This document shows positions 1 to 7,296 of a stretch of 10,092 nucleotides of DNA, one piece after another. Position numbers and translations under genes: made by a program. Within the stretch, counting starts at the first letter, position 1. Every line of letters begins with the position of its first letter. Source of the stretch: an uncultured Kordia sp. (GTDB lineage Bacteria > Bacteroidota > Bacteroidia > Flavobacteriales > Flavobacteriaceae); contig CAJXHW010000044.1 of NCBI GenBank assembly GCA_913054565.1, positions 1 through 10,092 on the forward strand, given 5' to 3'. The notes below the pieces were generated by a model. That model searched no databases. It was not told where the DNA came from and saw nothing but the letters and a program-made list of their open reading frames with translations.

Positions 1-126
1 TTTTTGTATTGTGTAAAGATAAAAAAAGGACGCAGTTTTACGAGCTGATTATATACTTGATAATTCTACTTGAAATTTTTTAAGTTTTCCGTAAATTGCA
101 GCACCAAAATAGATAATAATTTACAG

Positions 127-3100
127 ATGATACAAGCAACACCATATAAACCTAAGTATAAAATTCGTATTGTAACAGCCGCAGCCTTATTTGATGGGCA
201 TGATGCCGCTATAAACATTATGCGACGAATTATTCAAACTACAGGTGTAGAAGTAATTCATTTAGGACATGATAGAAGTGTAGATGAAGTTGTCAATTGT
301 GCTATTCAAGAAGATGCAAATGCTATTGCAATAACATCTTACCAGGGTGGTCATAATGAGTATTTTAAATATATGTACGACCTTTTAAAAGAAAGAGGTG
401 CTGGGCATATTAAAATTTTCGGAGGTGGAGGTGGTGTAATCCTTCCTTCAGAAATTAAGGAGTTAATGGATTATGGTATCACTCGTATTTATGCTCCGGA
501 TGACGGTCGTGAAATGGGCTTACAAGGGATGATTAATGATTTGGTAGAAAAATCAGATTATGCTATTGGAGATAAGTTAAATGGAGAAATAGATAAACTA
601 GCTGAAAAAGAAATTGGAGCTATTGCTCGAATTATATCTTCCGCAGAAAACTTTCCTGATGAAGCTAAAGCTACTTTAGATAAAATTAAAAACATAAATA
701 AAGACAGTAAAACCCCGGTGTTGGGAATTACTGGAACTGGAGGTGCTGGTAAATCATCTTTAGTAGATGAATTGGTTAGGCGTTTTTTAATTGATTTTCC
801 AGAAAAAACAATCGGTTTAATTTCTGTAGATCCTTCTAAACGTAAAACAGGAGGTGCTTTATTAGGAGATCGTATTCGTATGAATGCCATCAATAATAAC
901 CGTGTATACATGCGTTCATTGGCAACACGTCAATCTAATTTAGCATTATCAAAATATGTAAGTGAGGCAATTGAGGTGTTGAAAGCAGCTCAGTTTGATT
1001 TAATTATCTTAGAAACTTCCGGAATAGGACAATCGGATACAGAAATTATAGAACATTCTGACACGTCATTATATGTGATGACGCCAGAATTTGGTGCCGC
1101 TACACAGTTAGAAAAAATCGACATGTTAGATTTCGCTGATTTAGTAGCGATTAATAAGTTTGACAAACGTGGCGCTTTAGACGCATTGAGAGATGTAAAG
1201 AAGCAATATATGCGTAACAACAATTTATGGGATACGCACATGGATGATATGCCAGTTTTTGGTACAATAGCTTCTCAATTTAATGACCCAGGAATGAACT
1301 CGCTATATAAATCTATCATGGATAAATTGGTAGCGCAGTCTGGAGCTGATTTAAAGTCTAAATTTGAAATTACAAAACAGATGTCTGAAAAGATCTTTGT
1401 AATTCCACCAAGTCGCGTGCGTTATTTATCAGAAATTGCGGAAAACAACAGAGGTTATGATGCAAAAGCATTTGCTCAAAAAGAAGTGGCACAGAAATTA
1501 TATGGTATTTACAAAACTATTGAAACAATAGTTGAAGGAAATGTATCATTAGATAAATCAGGTATTGACAGTGAGTCAATCACAAATGTTTCTGATGATA
1601 ATAAAGATTTTTTACGCTTACTAGTAGCACAGTTTGATCGTGTAAAAATGGATTTAGATCCGTATAACTGGGAAGTAATTACTGGTTGGGATGAAAAAGT
1701 AAATAAATACAAACAACCTATTTATTCTTTTAAAGTTCGTGATAAAGAAATAAAAATAGAAACACATAGTGAGTCGCTATCGCACACTCAAATAGCTAAA
1801 GTGGCGTTGCCAAAATACACCGCTTGGGGCGATGTTTTAGGATGGTGTTTACAAGAAAATGTGCCAGGAGAATTTCCGTATGCTTCAGGTTTATATCCAT
1901 TTAAACGCACAGGAGAAGATCCATCACGTATGTTTGCCGGAGAAGGCGGGCCAGAGCGTACTAACAAGCGTTTTCATTATGTAAGTGCAGGAATGCCTGC
2001 AGCACGTTTGTCTACAGCTTTTGATTCGGTAACCTTATATGGTAATGACCCTGGTGTAAGGCCAGATATTTACGGTAAAATTGGAAATGCAGGAGTTTCT
2101 ATTTGTTGTTTAGATGACGCTAAAAAATTGTATTCTGGATTTGATTTAGCAGATCCAATGACATCTGTGTCAATGACAATTAACGGGCCAGCGCCAATGT
2201 TGTTAGGGTTCTTTATGAATGCAGCCATTGACCAACAGTGCGAAAAATATATTAAGGAAAACGGTTTAGAAGCTGAGGTTACAGCGAAAATTGATAAAAT
2301 ATATAAAGTAAAAGGAATAGCTCGTCCACAATATCAAGGTGATTTGCCAGAAGGGAATAACGGATTAGGGTTGTTCTTATTAGGGGTTACTGGTGATCAA
2401 GTATTACCAGCAGATGTTTATCAGAACATAAAAACATATACGTTAAGTGCGGTTAGAGGAACTGTACAAGCGGATATTTTAAAAGAAGATCAAGCACAAA
2501 ACACCTGTATTTTTTCTACAGAATTCGCATTGCGATTAATGGGAGATGTACAAGAATACTTCATTGAAAAGAATGTACGTAACTTCTATTCTGTATCTAT
2601 TTCAGGATACCATATTGCTGAAGCAGGAGCAAATCCTGTAACGCAATTGGCCTTAACTTTAGCAAACGGATTTACTTATGTGGAGTATTACTTAAGTAGA
2701 GGAATGGATATTAATAAATTCGGACCAAACTTATCATTCTTTTTCTCAAATGGTATAGATCCAGAATATGCAGTAATTGGTCGTGTAGCACGTAAAATAT
2801 GGGCAAAAGCGTTGAAATATAAATACGGAGCTAATTCAAGAGCTCAAATGTTAAAGTATCATATTCAAACTTCAGGGCGTTCATTACATGCACAGGAGAT
2901 TGATTTTAATGATATTCGTACTACATTACAAGCATTATATGCTATCTATGACAACTGTAATTCATTACATACAAATGCATATGATGAAGCTATTACTACG
3001 CCTACAGAAGCATCGGTACGTCGCGCAATGGCAATACAGCTAATTATAAACAAAGAATTAGGGTTAACTAAAAATGAAAATCCAATTCAAGGATCGTTCA

Positions 3101-3549
3101 TTATTGAAGAATTGACAGATTTAGTAGAAGAAGCAGTCTTGTTAGAGTTTGATCGTATTACAGAACGTGGAGGCGTATTAGGAGCAATGGAAACTATGTA
3201 TCAGCGTTCTAAAATTCAGGAAGAAAGCTTGTACTATGAAACCTTAAAGCATAACGGAGAGTTCCCAATTATTGGTGTGAATACTTTCTTAAGCAAAGAC
3301 GGTTCGCCAACGGTAACACCAGATGAGGTTATCCGTGCAACGGAAGAAGAAAAACAATATCAGATTGACATGTTAGCAGATTTACATAGTATGCATGATA
3401 CATCAGAGATGTTGAAAGACTTACAGGCTGCCGCAATAAATAATGAAAATATTTTCGATAAATTAATGGATGTTTGTAAAGTAGCTTCCTTAGGTGAAAT
3501 TACTGAGTCATTATTTGAAGTTGGAGGTCAGTATAGAAGGAATATGTAA
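127..3549 (+). CDS. icmF: Fused isobutyryl-CoA-mutase-type acyl-CoA mutase (IcmF)
   Basis: This 1140-residue cytoplasmic enzyme should use adenosylcobalamin to rearrange the carbon skeleton of acyl-CoAs (isobutyryl-CoA to n-butyryl-CoA). Three domains are visible: an N-terminal B12-binding domain (about 10-140) with DGHDAA at 23-28, where His25 is the expected lower cobalt ligand; a MeaB-like G-protein domain (about 190-440) with P-loop GTGGAGKS at 203-210, ETSGIGQSD at 296-304 and NKFD at 343-346; and a mutase barrel (about 500-1140) ending in the typical GGQYRRNM. Phe592 (in YPFKR) and Gln791 (in DQAQNT) occupy the positions that are Tyr and Arg in methylmalonyl-CoA mutase, which favours an isobutyryl-type substrate over methylmalonyl-CoA, although homologues are often labelled methylmalonyl-CoA mutase. 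I chose ATG 127; the frame stays open back to a TTG at 70, but those 19 residues precede the conserved domain and look non-coding. A strong terminator follows. Confidence 0.95.
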   Translation: MIQATPYKPKYKIRIVTAAALFDGHDAAINIMRRIIQTTGVEVIHLGHDRSVDEVVNCAIQEDANAIAITSYQGGHNEYFKYMYDLLKERGAGHIKIFGGGGGVILPSEIKELMDYGITRIYAPDDGREMGLQGMINDLVEKSDYAIGDKLNGEIDKLAEKEIGAIARIISSAENFPDEAKATLDKIKNINKDSKTPVLGITGTGGAGKSSLVDELVRRFLIDFPEKTIGLISVDPSKRKTGGALLGDRIRMNAINNNRVYMRSLATRQSNLALSKYVSEAIEVLKAAQFDLIILETSGIGQSDTEIIEHSDTSLYVMTPEFGAATQLEKIDMLDFADLVAINKFDKRGALDALRDVKKQYMRNNNLWDTHMDDMPVFGTIASQFNDPGMNSLYKSIMDKLVAQSGADLKSKFEITKQMSEKIFVIPPSRVRYLSEIAENNRGYDAKAFAQKEVAQKLYGIYKTIETIVEGNVSLDKSGIDSESITNVSDDNKDFLRLLVAQFDRVKMDLDPYNWEVITGWDEKVNKYKQPIYSFKVRDKEIKIETHSESLSHTQIAKVALPKYTAWGDVLGWCLQENVPGEFPYASGLYPFKRTGEDPSRMFAGEGGPERTNKRFHYVSAGMPAARLSTAFDSVTLYGNDPGVRPDIYGKIGNAGVSICCLDDAKKLYSGFDLADPMTSVSMTINGPAPMLLGFFMNAAIDQQCEKYIKENGLEAEVTAKIDKIYKVKGIARPQYQGDLPEGNNGLGLFLLGVTGDQVLPADVYQNIKTYTLSAVRGTVQADILKEDQAQNTCIFSTEFALRLMGDVQEYFIEKNVRNFYSVSISGYHIAEAGANPVTQLALTLANGFTYVEYYLSRGMDINKFGPNLSFFFSNGIDPEYAVIGRVARKIWAKALKYKYGANSRAQMLKYHIQTSGRSLHAQEIDFNDIRTTLQALYAIYDNCNSLHTNAYDEAITTPTEASVRRAMAIQLIINKELGLTKNENPIQGSFIIEELTDLVEEAVLLEFDRITERGGVLGAMETMYQRSKIQEESLYYETLKHNGEFPIIGVNTFLSKDGSPTVTPDEVIRATEEEKQYQIDMLADLHSMHDTSEMLKDLQAAAINNENIFDKLMDVCKVASLGEITESLFEVGGQYRRNM

Positions 3550-3572
3550 GCGAGCTATTTCCAAAATAACTA

Positions 3573-3609
3573 AACCCCAGACTATTTTAATAGTCTGGGG
3601 TTCTTTTTT
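3573..3609 (+). terminator. Intrinsic terminator after icmF
   Basis: A perfect 12-bp stem (3573-3584 paired with 3591-3602) with a 6-base loop, and a C-rich arm against a G-rich arm, is followed by a T-rich tract to 3609. It starts 23 bases after the icmF stop codon, so it should end the mutase transcript and separate it from the 7TM regulator gene. The tract is T-rich only on the plus strand. Confidence 0.93.
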
Positions 3610-3656
3610 CATAGACTAAATAATTAATGTATTTTAGTAGAAAATAAAACGCAATA

Positions 3657-4811
3657 ATGGTATCAGCAATAGGGTATTACGTAACCGCAATAGTATGTAT
3701 AATTACAGCATTTGTAATACATCGTATATACTATAAAGAAAAGAAACGTCATGCCTCAGCAATTTCATTACAAGGTATTAAGTGGTTCGGATTGGCTATT
3801 TTTTCATGGGGGTTAGGCGCATTAATTAACATCGTGTTAATTTCAGTATTACAGCTTGAGGCTAACCATAAATTAATTGTTAGTTCAGGTGTCTTATTTT
3901 CATTGCTAAACTCCTTATTTATTTTAATGTCCTTACCAGCAATTGAACATTCTGGTAAGCGAAACTTAGCTATACAAATCATTCAACGTTTTTCTGAAAA
4001 AGAGGTCTTCGTCATATTTACAGCAATATTACTAATGTTAGCATCTGTATTTTTAGTGTCATTTTATAAAAATAACCTTGATGCGTCAAGTAATAGTGTT
4101 ATATGGTTAATTGATATCCCCATATCGTTGGTTGTAGCATTTTCATTATTAAATGAGTTAAATAAAGCTTTTAGAAATAGAGGTATGCGTTTTATGTATT
4201 TACCAACAGTAGCTTTATTTCTTTTAATTGTTATTGCAGTATTGCATAGAATAGTGCCAGATAATCAAGCAGAAAAGTTAATGAATTTAACAACTTGGAA
4301 TTTTATAGGGGTATTAACAGCTTTGTCGTTTAAGTTTTTATTTGTGCTTTTATTTACAATACTATTATACAGTTGGAAATTATTAGCAGAAAATGAAGAG
4401 CAACAAACCGAATTTACAAAATTGCAATTAGAAAAAGCATTATTAAGTAAAGAGAACGCAACTTTAGAGTTAGCAAACGAAAGTCATTTAGATACCATTA
4501 AGCATTTAAAAGAAGCTTTAGCAACACGCAAAAAGAAATATAAAAAACTTAAAAAGTCGTCTAAAGTAGAATTGTCAGATCGCCAAAAAGAAGTTTTGGC
4601 AAATTTAGGGGTATGCGGAAATACAATGTCATATACCGAAATTGCAGAAGCAATGCATATAGGAGTAGACGGTTTTCAAGCGCACATATATCAGATAAAA
4701 AAGTTATTAAATATATCAGGTTCTGATGGTAAAGAGCAGTTAATTGCCTATGCTTTAGAAAAAGATTTATTAAAACATTCTACAATAAACCCCAGTAAAA
4801 ATGATGCTTAA
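3657..4811 (+). CDS. Seven-TM membrane protein with coiled coil and C-terminal LuxR-like HTH
   Basis: A 384-residue protein that I read as a membrane-bound one-component transcription regulator. Hydrophobic stretches fit seven helices at about 3-25, 43-66, 73-97, 116-137, 147-168, 179-200 and 214-240. They are followed by a charged Glu/Lys/Leu-rich segment (about 241-300) that looks like a coiled coil and ends in a very basic patch (291-300). Residues 306-372 match the LuxR/GerE helix-turn-helix: LSDRQKEVL opens it, SYTEIAEAMHIG fits the scaffold helix and turn, and KEQLIAYALEKDLL fits the closing helix. The likely role is to sense a membrane or small-molecule signal and act on DNA from the membrane; ligand and targets are unknown. 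There is no receiver or kinase domain. The start ATG at 3657 follows the icmF terminator by 47 bases, so a promoter of its own is likely. The substitution QAHIYQIKKLL for the usual TVKxHxxxIxxKL makes DNA binding likely but unproven. Confidence 0.8.
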   Translation: MVSAIGYYVTAIVCIITAFVIHRIYYKEKKRHASAISLQGIKWFGLAIFSWGLGALINIVLISVLQLEANHKLIVSSGVLFSLLNSLFILMSLPAIEHSGKRNLAIQIIQRFSEKEVFVIFTAILLMLASVFLVSFYKNNLDASSNSVIWLIDIPISLVVAFSLLNELNKAFRNRGMRFMYLPTVALFLLIVIAVLHRIVPDNQAEKLMNLTTWNFIGVLTALSFKFLFVLLFTILLYSWKLLAENEEQQTEFTKLQLEKALLSKENATLELANESHLDTIKHLKEALATRKKKYKKLKKSSKVELSDRQKEVLANLGVCGNTMSYTEIAEAMHIGVDGFQAHIYQIKKLLNISGSDGKEQLIAYALEKDLLKHSTINPSKNDA

Positions 4812-4834
4812 GTAACAACTTAAGTACTTAAGCA
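4805..4834. repeat. CTTAAG triple repeat and inverted repeat over a stop codon
   Basis: Three copies of the palindrome CTTAAG lie at 4807-4812, 4819-4824 and 4827-4832. The outer ones form a 9-bp inverted repeat, TGCTTAAGT (4805-4813) with ACTTAAGCA (4826-4834). The left arm includes the stop codon of the 7TM regulator gene. No T-tract follows, so this is not a convincing terminator; it may be a weak hairpin or a protein-binding site. Confidence 0.4.
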
Positions 4835-4911
4835 TATAAGTTTCATTACTACGTAAGCCTTTGATTTTCTGTTGTTGTTTGCAACTTAGCAGAAATAAAA
4901 ATCAAAAAAAG

Positions 4912-6465
4912 ATGAAACAGTTAATTACCTGCTTAGTAGCATTAGTGTTACCACTAGTTGTACAGGCAAAAGATACTCAAGTTAACTTAGACGAAAAAAT
5001 AAATCAACTTTTTGCAGATGCTACAGGTTGGTTTCCAGCAGCTATGTTTGCTCAAATTCCAATTACAGACACGGTTGGTGTACCTTGGGTTTTAATTGTG
5101 TTAATATTAGGAGCAGCTTATTTTACAATATATTTTAAATTAATTAATTTCAGTGGTTTTTTTACAGCTGTAAATGTAGTAAGAGGAAAATATGATGCTA
5201 TAGATAGTCATGAAGCTCAAGAAGATATTTTACAAACCATCAAAATTGAGGGTGAAGGTGAGGTGTCTCATTTTCAGGCTTTAACAGCTGCATTGTCTGC
5301 CACTGTTGGTTTAGGAAACATTGCAGGGGTTGCTATAGCTTTGTCTATTGGTGGAGCGGGAGCTACTTTTTGGATGATTTTAATAGGTTTTCTAGGGATG
5401 GCTTCAAAGTTTGTAGAATGTACTTTAGGGGTCAAATACCGAGAAATTGCATCAGACGGAACAGTGTTTGGTGGCCCAATGTATTATCTTAAAAAAGGAT
5501 TGGGAGATTTGGGGTTTAAAAAAGCAGGGAAGCTTTTAGCTGTCGTTTTTGCTATTATGTGTGTTGGTGGATCATTTGGAGGAGGTAATATGTTTCAAGT
5601 AAATCAAGCTTTTAAGTTATTTGAATATGTTACTGGGGGTGAACAAAGCTTTATTTATGGTAAAGGGTGGTTATTTGGTTTAATTATGGCTCTACTTGTT
5701 GGGATTGTTATTATTGGAGGAATAAAAAAAATAGCAAAAGTAACGGATAAGATTGTACCAATAATGGTAGGAGTTTATGTGTTAGCTGTTATAGCTATTT
5801 TAATGATGAATTTTTCAGAAATTCCAAACGCAATTCAAGCAATAATTGATGGGGCATTCAGGCCAGTAGGAATTGTTGGTGGTGTTATAGGTGTGCTTAT
5901 CCAAGGGTTTCAACGGGCTGCTTTTTCTAATGAAGCTGGAATTGGGTCATCATCTATTGCGCATTCTGCTGTGAAAACAAAATATGCTGCTAGTGAAGGG
6001 TTGGTGGCCTTGTTAGAACCGTTTATTGATACTGTTGTTGTGTGTACAATGACAGCTTTAGTATTGATAATTACTGGACAAATTACTACAGGAATGGCTA
6101 TTTCTGATGAACAAGGAGCTATTTTAACAGCCCAAGCATTAGGAAGCGGAATATCATGGTTTCCTTATGTATTAGCAATTGCGGTTATTTTATTTGCATT
6201 TTCATCAATGATATCATGGTCATACTACGGATACCAAGCGTGGTCTTATTTATTTGGAAGAAATAAACGTACAGGGAATGTTTACAAAATAATCTTTTGT
6301 GTCTTTACGGTTATTGGTGCTGCGGCGAGCTTAGGAGCGGTTATAAGTTTTTCTGATGCACTTGTATTTGCAATGATGGTACCTAACATGATTGGTTTGG
6401 TGTTATTGGCGCCAAAGGTTAAAGCGGAACTTAAACGTTATAAATTAGCCATATCTCAAAATTAA
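4912..6465 (+). CDS. AGCS-family sodium:alanine/glycine symporter
   Basis: A 517-residue inner-membrane transporter expected to import a small neutral amino acid (alanine or glycine in the known family) with sodium. The family signatures are clear: TVGLGNIAGVAIA at 131-143, GGAGATFWM at 147-155 and FSNEAGIGSSSIAHSA at 338-353, with about ten or more hydrophobic helices between residue 57 and 500. The first 19 residues (ending VVQA before KD) resemble a signal peptide, followed by a polar segment to about residue 50, so the N terminus may be processed. I chose ATG 4912 because it is preceded by AAAAAAAG and begins this signal-like segment; the frame is open back to a TTG at 4861, but that stretch (Cys-rich, then basic) does not look like protein. 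The exact substrate cannot be told from sequence. No clear terminator separates it from the Cys-rich peptide gene 79 bases downstream. Confidence 0.93.
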   Translation: MKQLITCLVALVLPLVVQAKDTQVNLDEKINQLFADATGWFPAAMFAQIPITDTVGVPWVLIVLILGAAYFTIYFKLINFSGFFTAVNVVRGKYDAIDSHEAQEDILQTIKIEGEGEVSHFQALTAALSATVGLGNIAGVAIALSIGGAGATFWMILIGFLGMASKFVECTLGVKYREIASDGTVFGGPMYYLKKGLGDLGFKKAGKLLAVVFAIMCVGGSFGGGNMFQVNQAFKLFEYVTGGEQSFIYGKGWLFGLIMALLVGIVIIGGIKKIAKVTDKIVPIMVGVYVLAVIAILMMNFSEIPNAIQAIIDGAFRPVGIVGGVIGVLIQGFQRAAFSNEAGIGSSSIAHSAVKTKYAASEGLVALLEPFIDTVVVCTMTALVLIITGQITTGMAISDEQGAILTAQALGSGISWFPYVLAIAVILFAFSSMISWSYYGYQAWSYLFGRNKRTGNVYKIIFCVFTVIGAAASLGAVISFSDALVFAMMVPNMIGLVLLAPKVKAELKRYKLAISQN

Positions 6466-6544
6466 TTTTTGTAAATTTATACTACAGAAATGCATCTTTT
6501 TACAGAATTTTTCGTCTACTATATGAACTTAAAAAGATATTATT

Positions 6545-6649
6545 ATGAAAACGGATAAAAATTGTAGTTGTAATTGTGAGCAATGTCAAAACGGACAATG
6601 CCAAAATTGCACATGTGAAAGTTGTACCTGTTCAGGGTGTAATTGTTAA
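6545..6649 (+). CDS. 34-residue metallothionein-like Cys-rich peptide
   Basis: A short ORF (ATG 6545, stop TAA 6647) encoding 34 residues, 11 of them cysteine (positions 7, 9, 11, 14, 19, 22, 24, 27, 29, 32, 34). The cysteines are arranged as CxCxC, CxxC and repeated CxC pairs, for example NCSCNCEQC at 6-14 and CESCTCSGCNC at 24-34. There is no His and no aromatic residue; the rest is Asn, Gln, Ser, Thr, Glu, Gly and Lys. That composition is typical of metallothioneins, so binding of soft metals (Cu, Zn, Cd) in the cytoplasm is the best guess. I do not recognise a named family. Support that the gene is real: an A-rich leader before ATG, an intrinsic terminator starting 5 bases after the stop codon, and a neighbouring sigma factor with its own Cys tail. 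A near-repeat (6581-6592 and 6596-6607) suggests growth by internal duplication. Expression is unproven. Confidence 0.75.
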   Translation: MKTDKNCSCNCEQCQNGQCQNCTCESCTCSGCNC

Positions 6650-6654
6650 ATAAC

Positions 6655-6682
6655 AGTCCCGCTCTATGCGGGACTATTTTTT
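6655..6682 (+). terminator. Intrinsic terminator between Cys-rich peptide and sigma factor
   Basis: A perfect 8-bp GC-rich stem (AGTCCCGC at 6655-6662 with GCGGGACT at 6668-6675), a 5-base loop and six Ts (6677-6682). It begins 5 bases after the peptide stop codon and ends 13 bases before the sigma-factor start. It should yield a short, abundant peptide mRNA, leaving the sigma factor to read-through or to a promoter inside the peptide gene. Confidence 0.9.
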
Positions 6683-6695
6683 AATCATAAGAATT

Positions 6696-7238
6696 ATGAC
6701 TAGTACCGAAATTTGGGAGCAATACCATACCGATATATTTCGTTTCATTTTTAGCAAAGTTAAAAATGAACACACTGCTAATGATTTAACTCAAGAAACG
6801 TTTATTAAGGCTCATGTAAAATTAAAGACTTTAAAAGATGATTCTAAGGTGAAATCATGGTTGTTTACGATTGCGCGCTACACAACGATAGATTATTTTA
6901 AAATGAGTGCGCAAACAACAGATTTAAAAGATTATGATATTGTTGATGACTATTCGGAAGAAAAAGAACATTCTGCAAAAGATTGTTTGCCAGGAATCAT
7001 TAAACATTTGCCCAAGAAATACCGTGATCCGTTATTTATGTCAGATATAAAAGGTATCAAACAAGCTGAGATTGCTAACCAACTACAATTGCCTTTAGCA
7101 ACTGTAAAGTCTCAAATTCAACGTGCTCGAAAATTAATTGCACAAGGTTACATGGATTGTTGTGACTATAAACTTAATGAGGATGGGTTTTTAGTTGGAG
7201 AAACTAAAGAGAAGGATGATTGTAAAGTATGTAACTAA
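6696..7238 (+). CDS. sigZ: ECF-type RNA polymerase sigma factor, SigZ-like, with Cys-rich tail
   Basis: A 180-residue sigma-70-family protein. Region 2 spans about 8-70 (ANDLTQETFIKAH at 28-40, then VKSWLFTIARYTTIDYFK at 52-69, the core-binding and -10-recognition part). Region 4 spans about 100-150, with the HTH QAEIANQLQLPLATVKSQI at 123-141. The tail after residue 150 (GYMDCCDYKLNEDGFLVGE, then CKVC) resembles the SigZ group and carries Cys154, Cys155, Cys176 and Cys179. No anti-sigma gene adjoins it, so the tail itself may sense metal or redox state, as the Cys-rich tail does in the CorE-type ECF sigma factors. I chose ATG 6696; an in-frame ATG at 6666 lies inside the loop of the terminator just upstream and is unlikely. 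The gene is convergent with the MFS gene and directly follows the metallothionein-like peptide, a probable functional partner. Confidence 0.88.
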   Translation: MTSTEIWEQYHTDIFRFIFSKVKNEHTANDLTQETFIKAHVKLKTLKDDSKVKSWLFTIARYTTIDYFKMSAQTTDLKDYDIVDDYSEEKEHSAKDCLPGIIKHLPKKYRDPLFMSDIKGIKQAEIANQLQLPLATVKSQIQRARKLIAQGYMDCCDYKLNEDGFLVGETKEKDDCKVCN

Positions 7239-7240
7239 TT

Positions 7241-7274
7241 AAAAAAAGCAACTAATCTGTTTAAATCAGTTGCT
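7241..7274 (-). terminator. Intrinsic terminator of the MFS gene
   Basis: Read on the minus strand, a 7-bp stem (AGCAACT at 7268-7274 with 7247-7253, loop about 14 bases that can partly pair) is followed by seven Ts (complement of the A-run 7241-7247). It lies 22 bases beyond the MFS stop codon. On the plus strand there is no T-tract, so it is a poor terminator for the sigma-factor gene; it would sit in that gene's 3' end as a hairpin. Confidence 0.75.
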
Positions 7275-7296
7275 AATTAATGAAGTTTAGTAAAAC

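Noticed and set aside
70..126. TTG start extending the mutase by 19 residues
   Set aside because: The extra residues (Phe/Lys-rich, then Cys/Ser/Asn) do not belong to the B12-binding domain. ATG 127 lies at a natural distance from the first conserved strand.
558..1712. Minus-strand open frames within icmF (558-911, 990-1241, 1509-1712)
   Set aside because: They lie antisense to a well-conserved enzyme and show no recognisable domain.
4861..4911. TTG start extending the symporter by 17 residues
   Set aside because: The added stretch has three consecutive cysteines followed by a polar, basic run. ATG 4912 has an A-rich leader and begins a signal-like sequence.
6507..6519. CGTC motif before the Cys-rich peptide as an ECF-type -10 element
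   Set aside because: CGTC (6513-6516) would suit some ECF sigma factors, but I find no GGAAC-like -35 element 16-17 bases upstream, so autoregulation by the sigma factor cannot be claimed from sequence.
6466..6544. Terminator after the symporter gene
   Set aside because: There are T-runs and a small ATGCAT palindrome but no stable stem before a T-tract, so read-through into the Cys-rich peptide gene remains possible.
6490..6558. 22-codon ORF overlapping the start of the Cys-rich peptide gene
   Set aside because: No ribosome-site signal, no motif, and composition expected of AT-rich spacer. It could be a leader peptide but nothing supports that.
6666..6695. Earlier ATG for the sigma factor
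   Set aside because: It lies in the loop of the intrinsic terminator, so translation from there would require initiation inside a hairpin. Sigma region 2 starts normally from ATG 6696.
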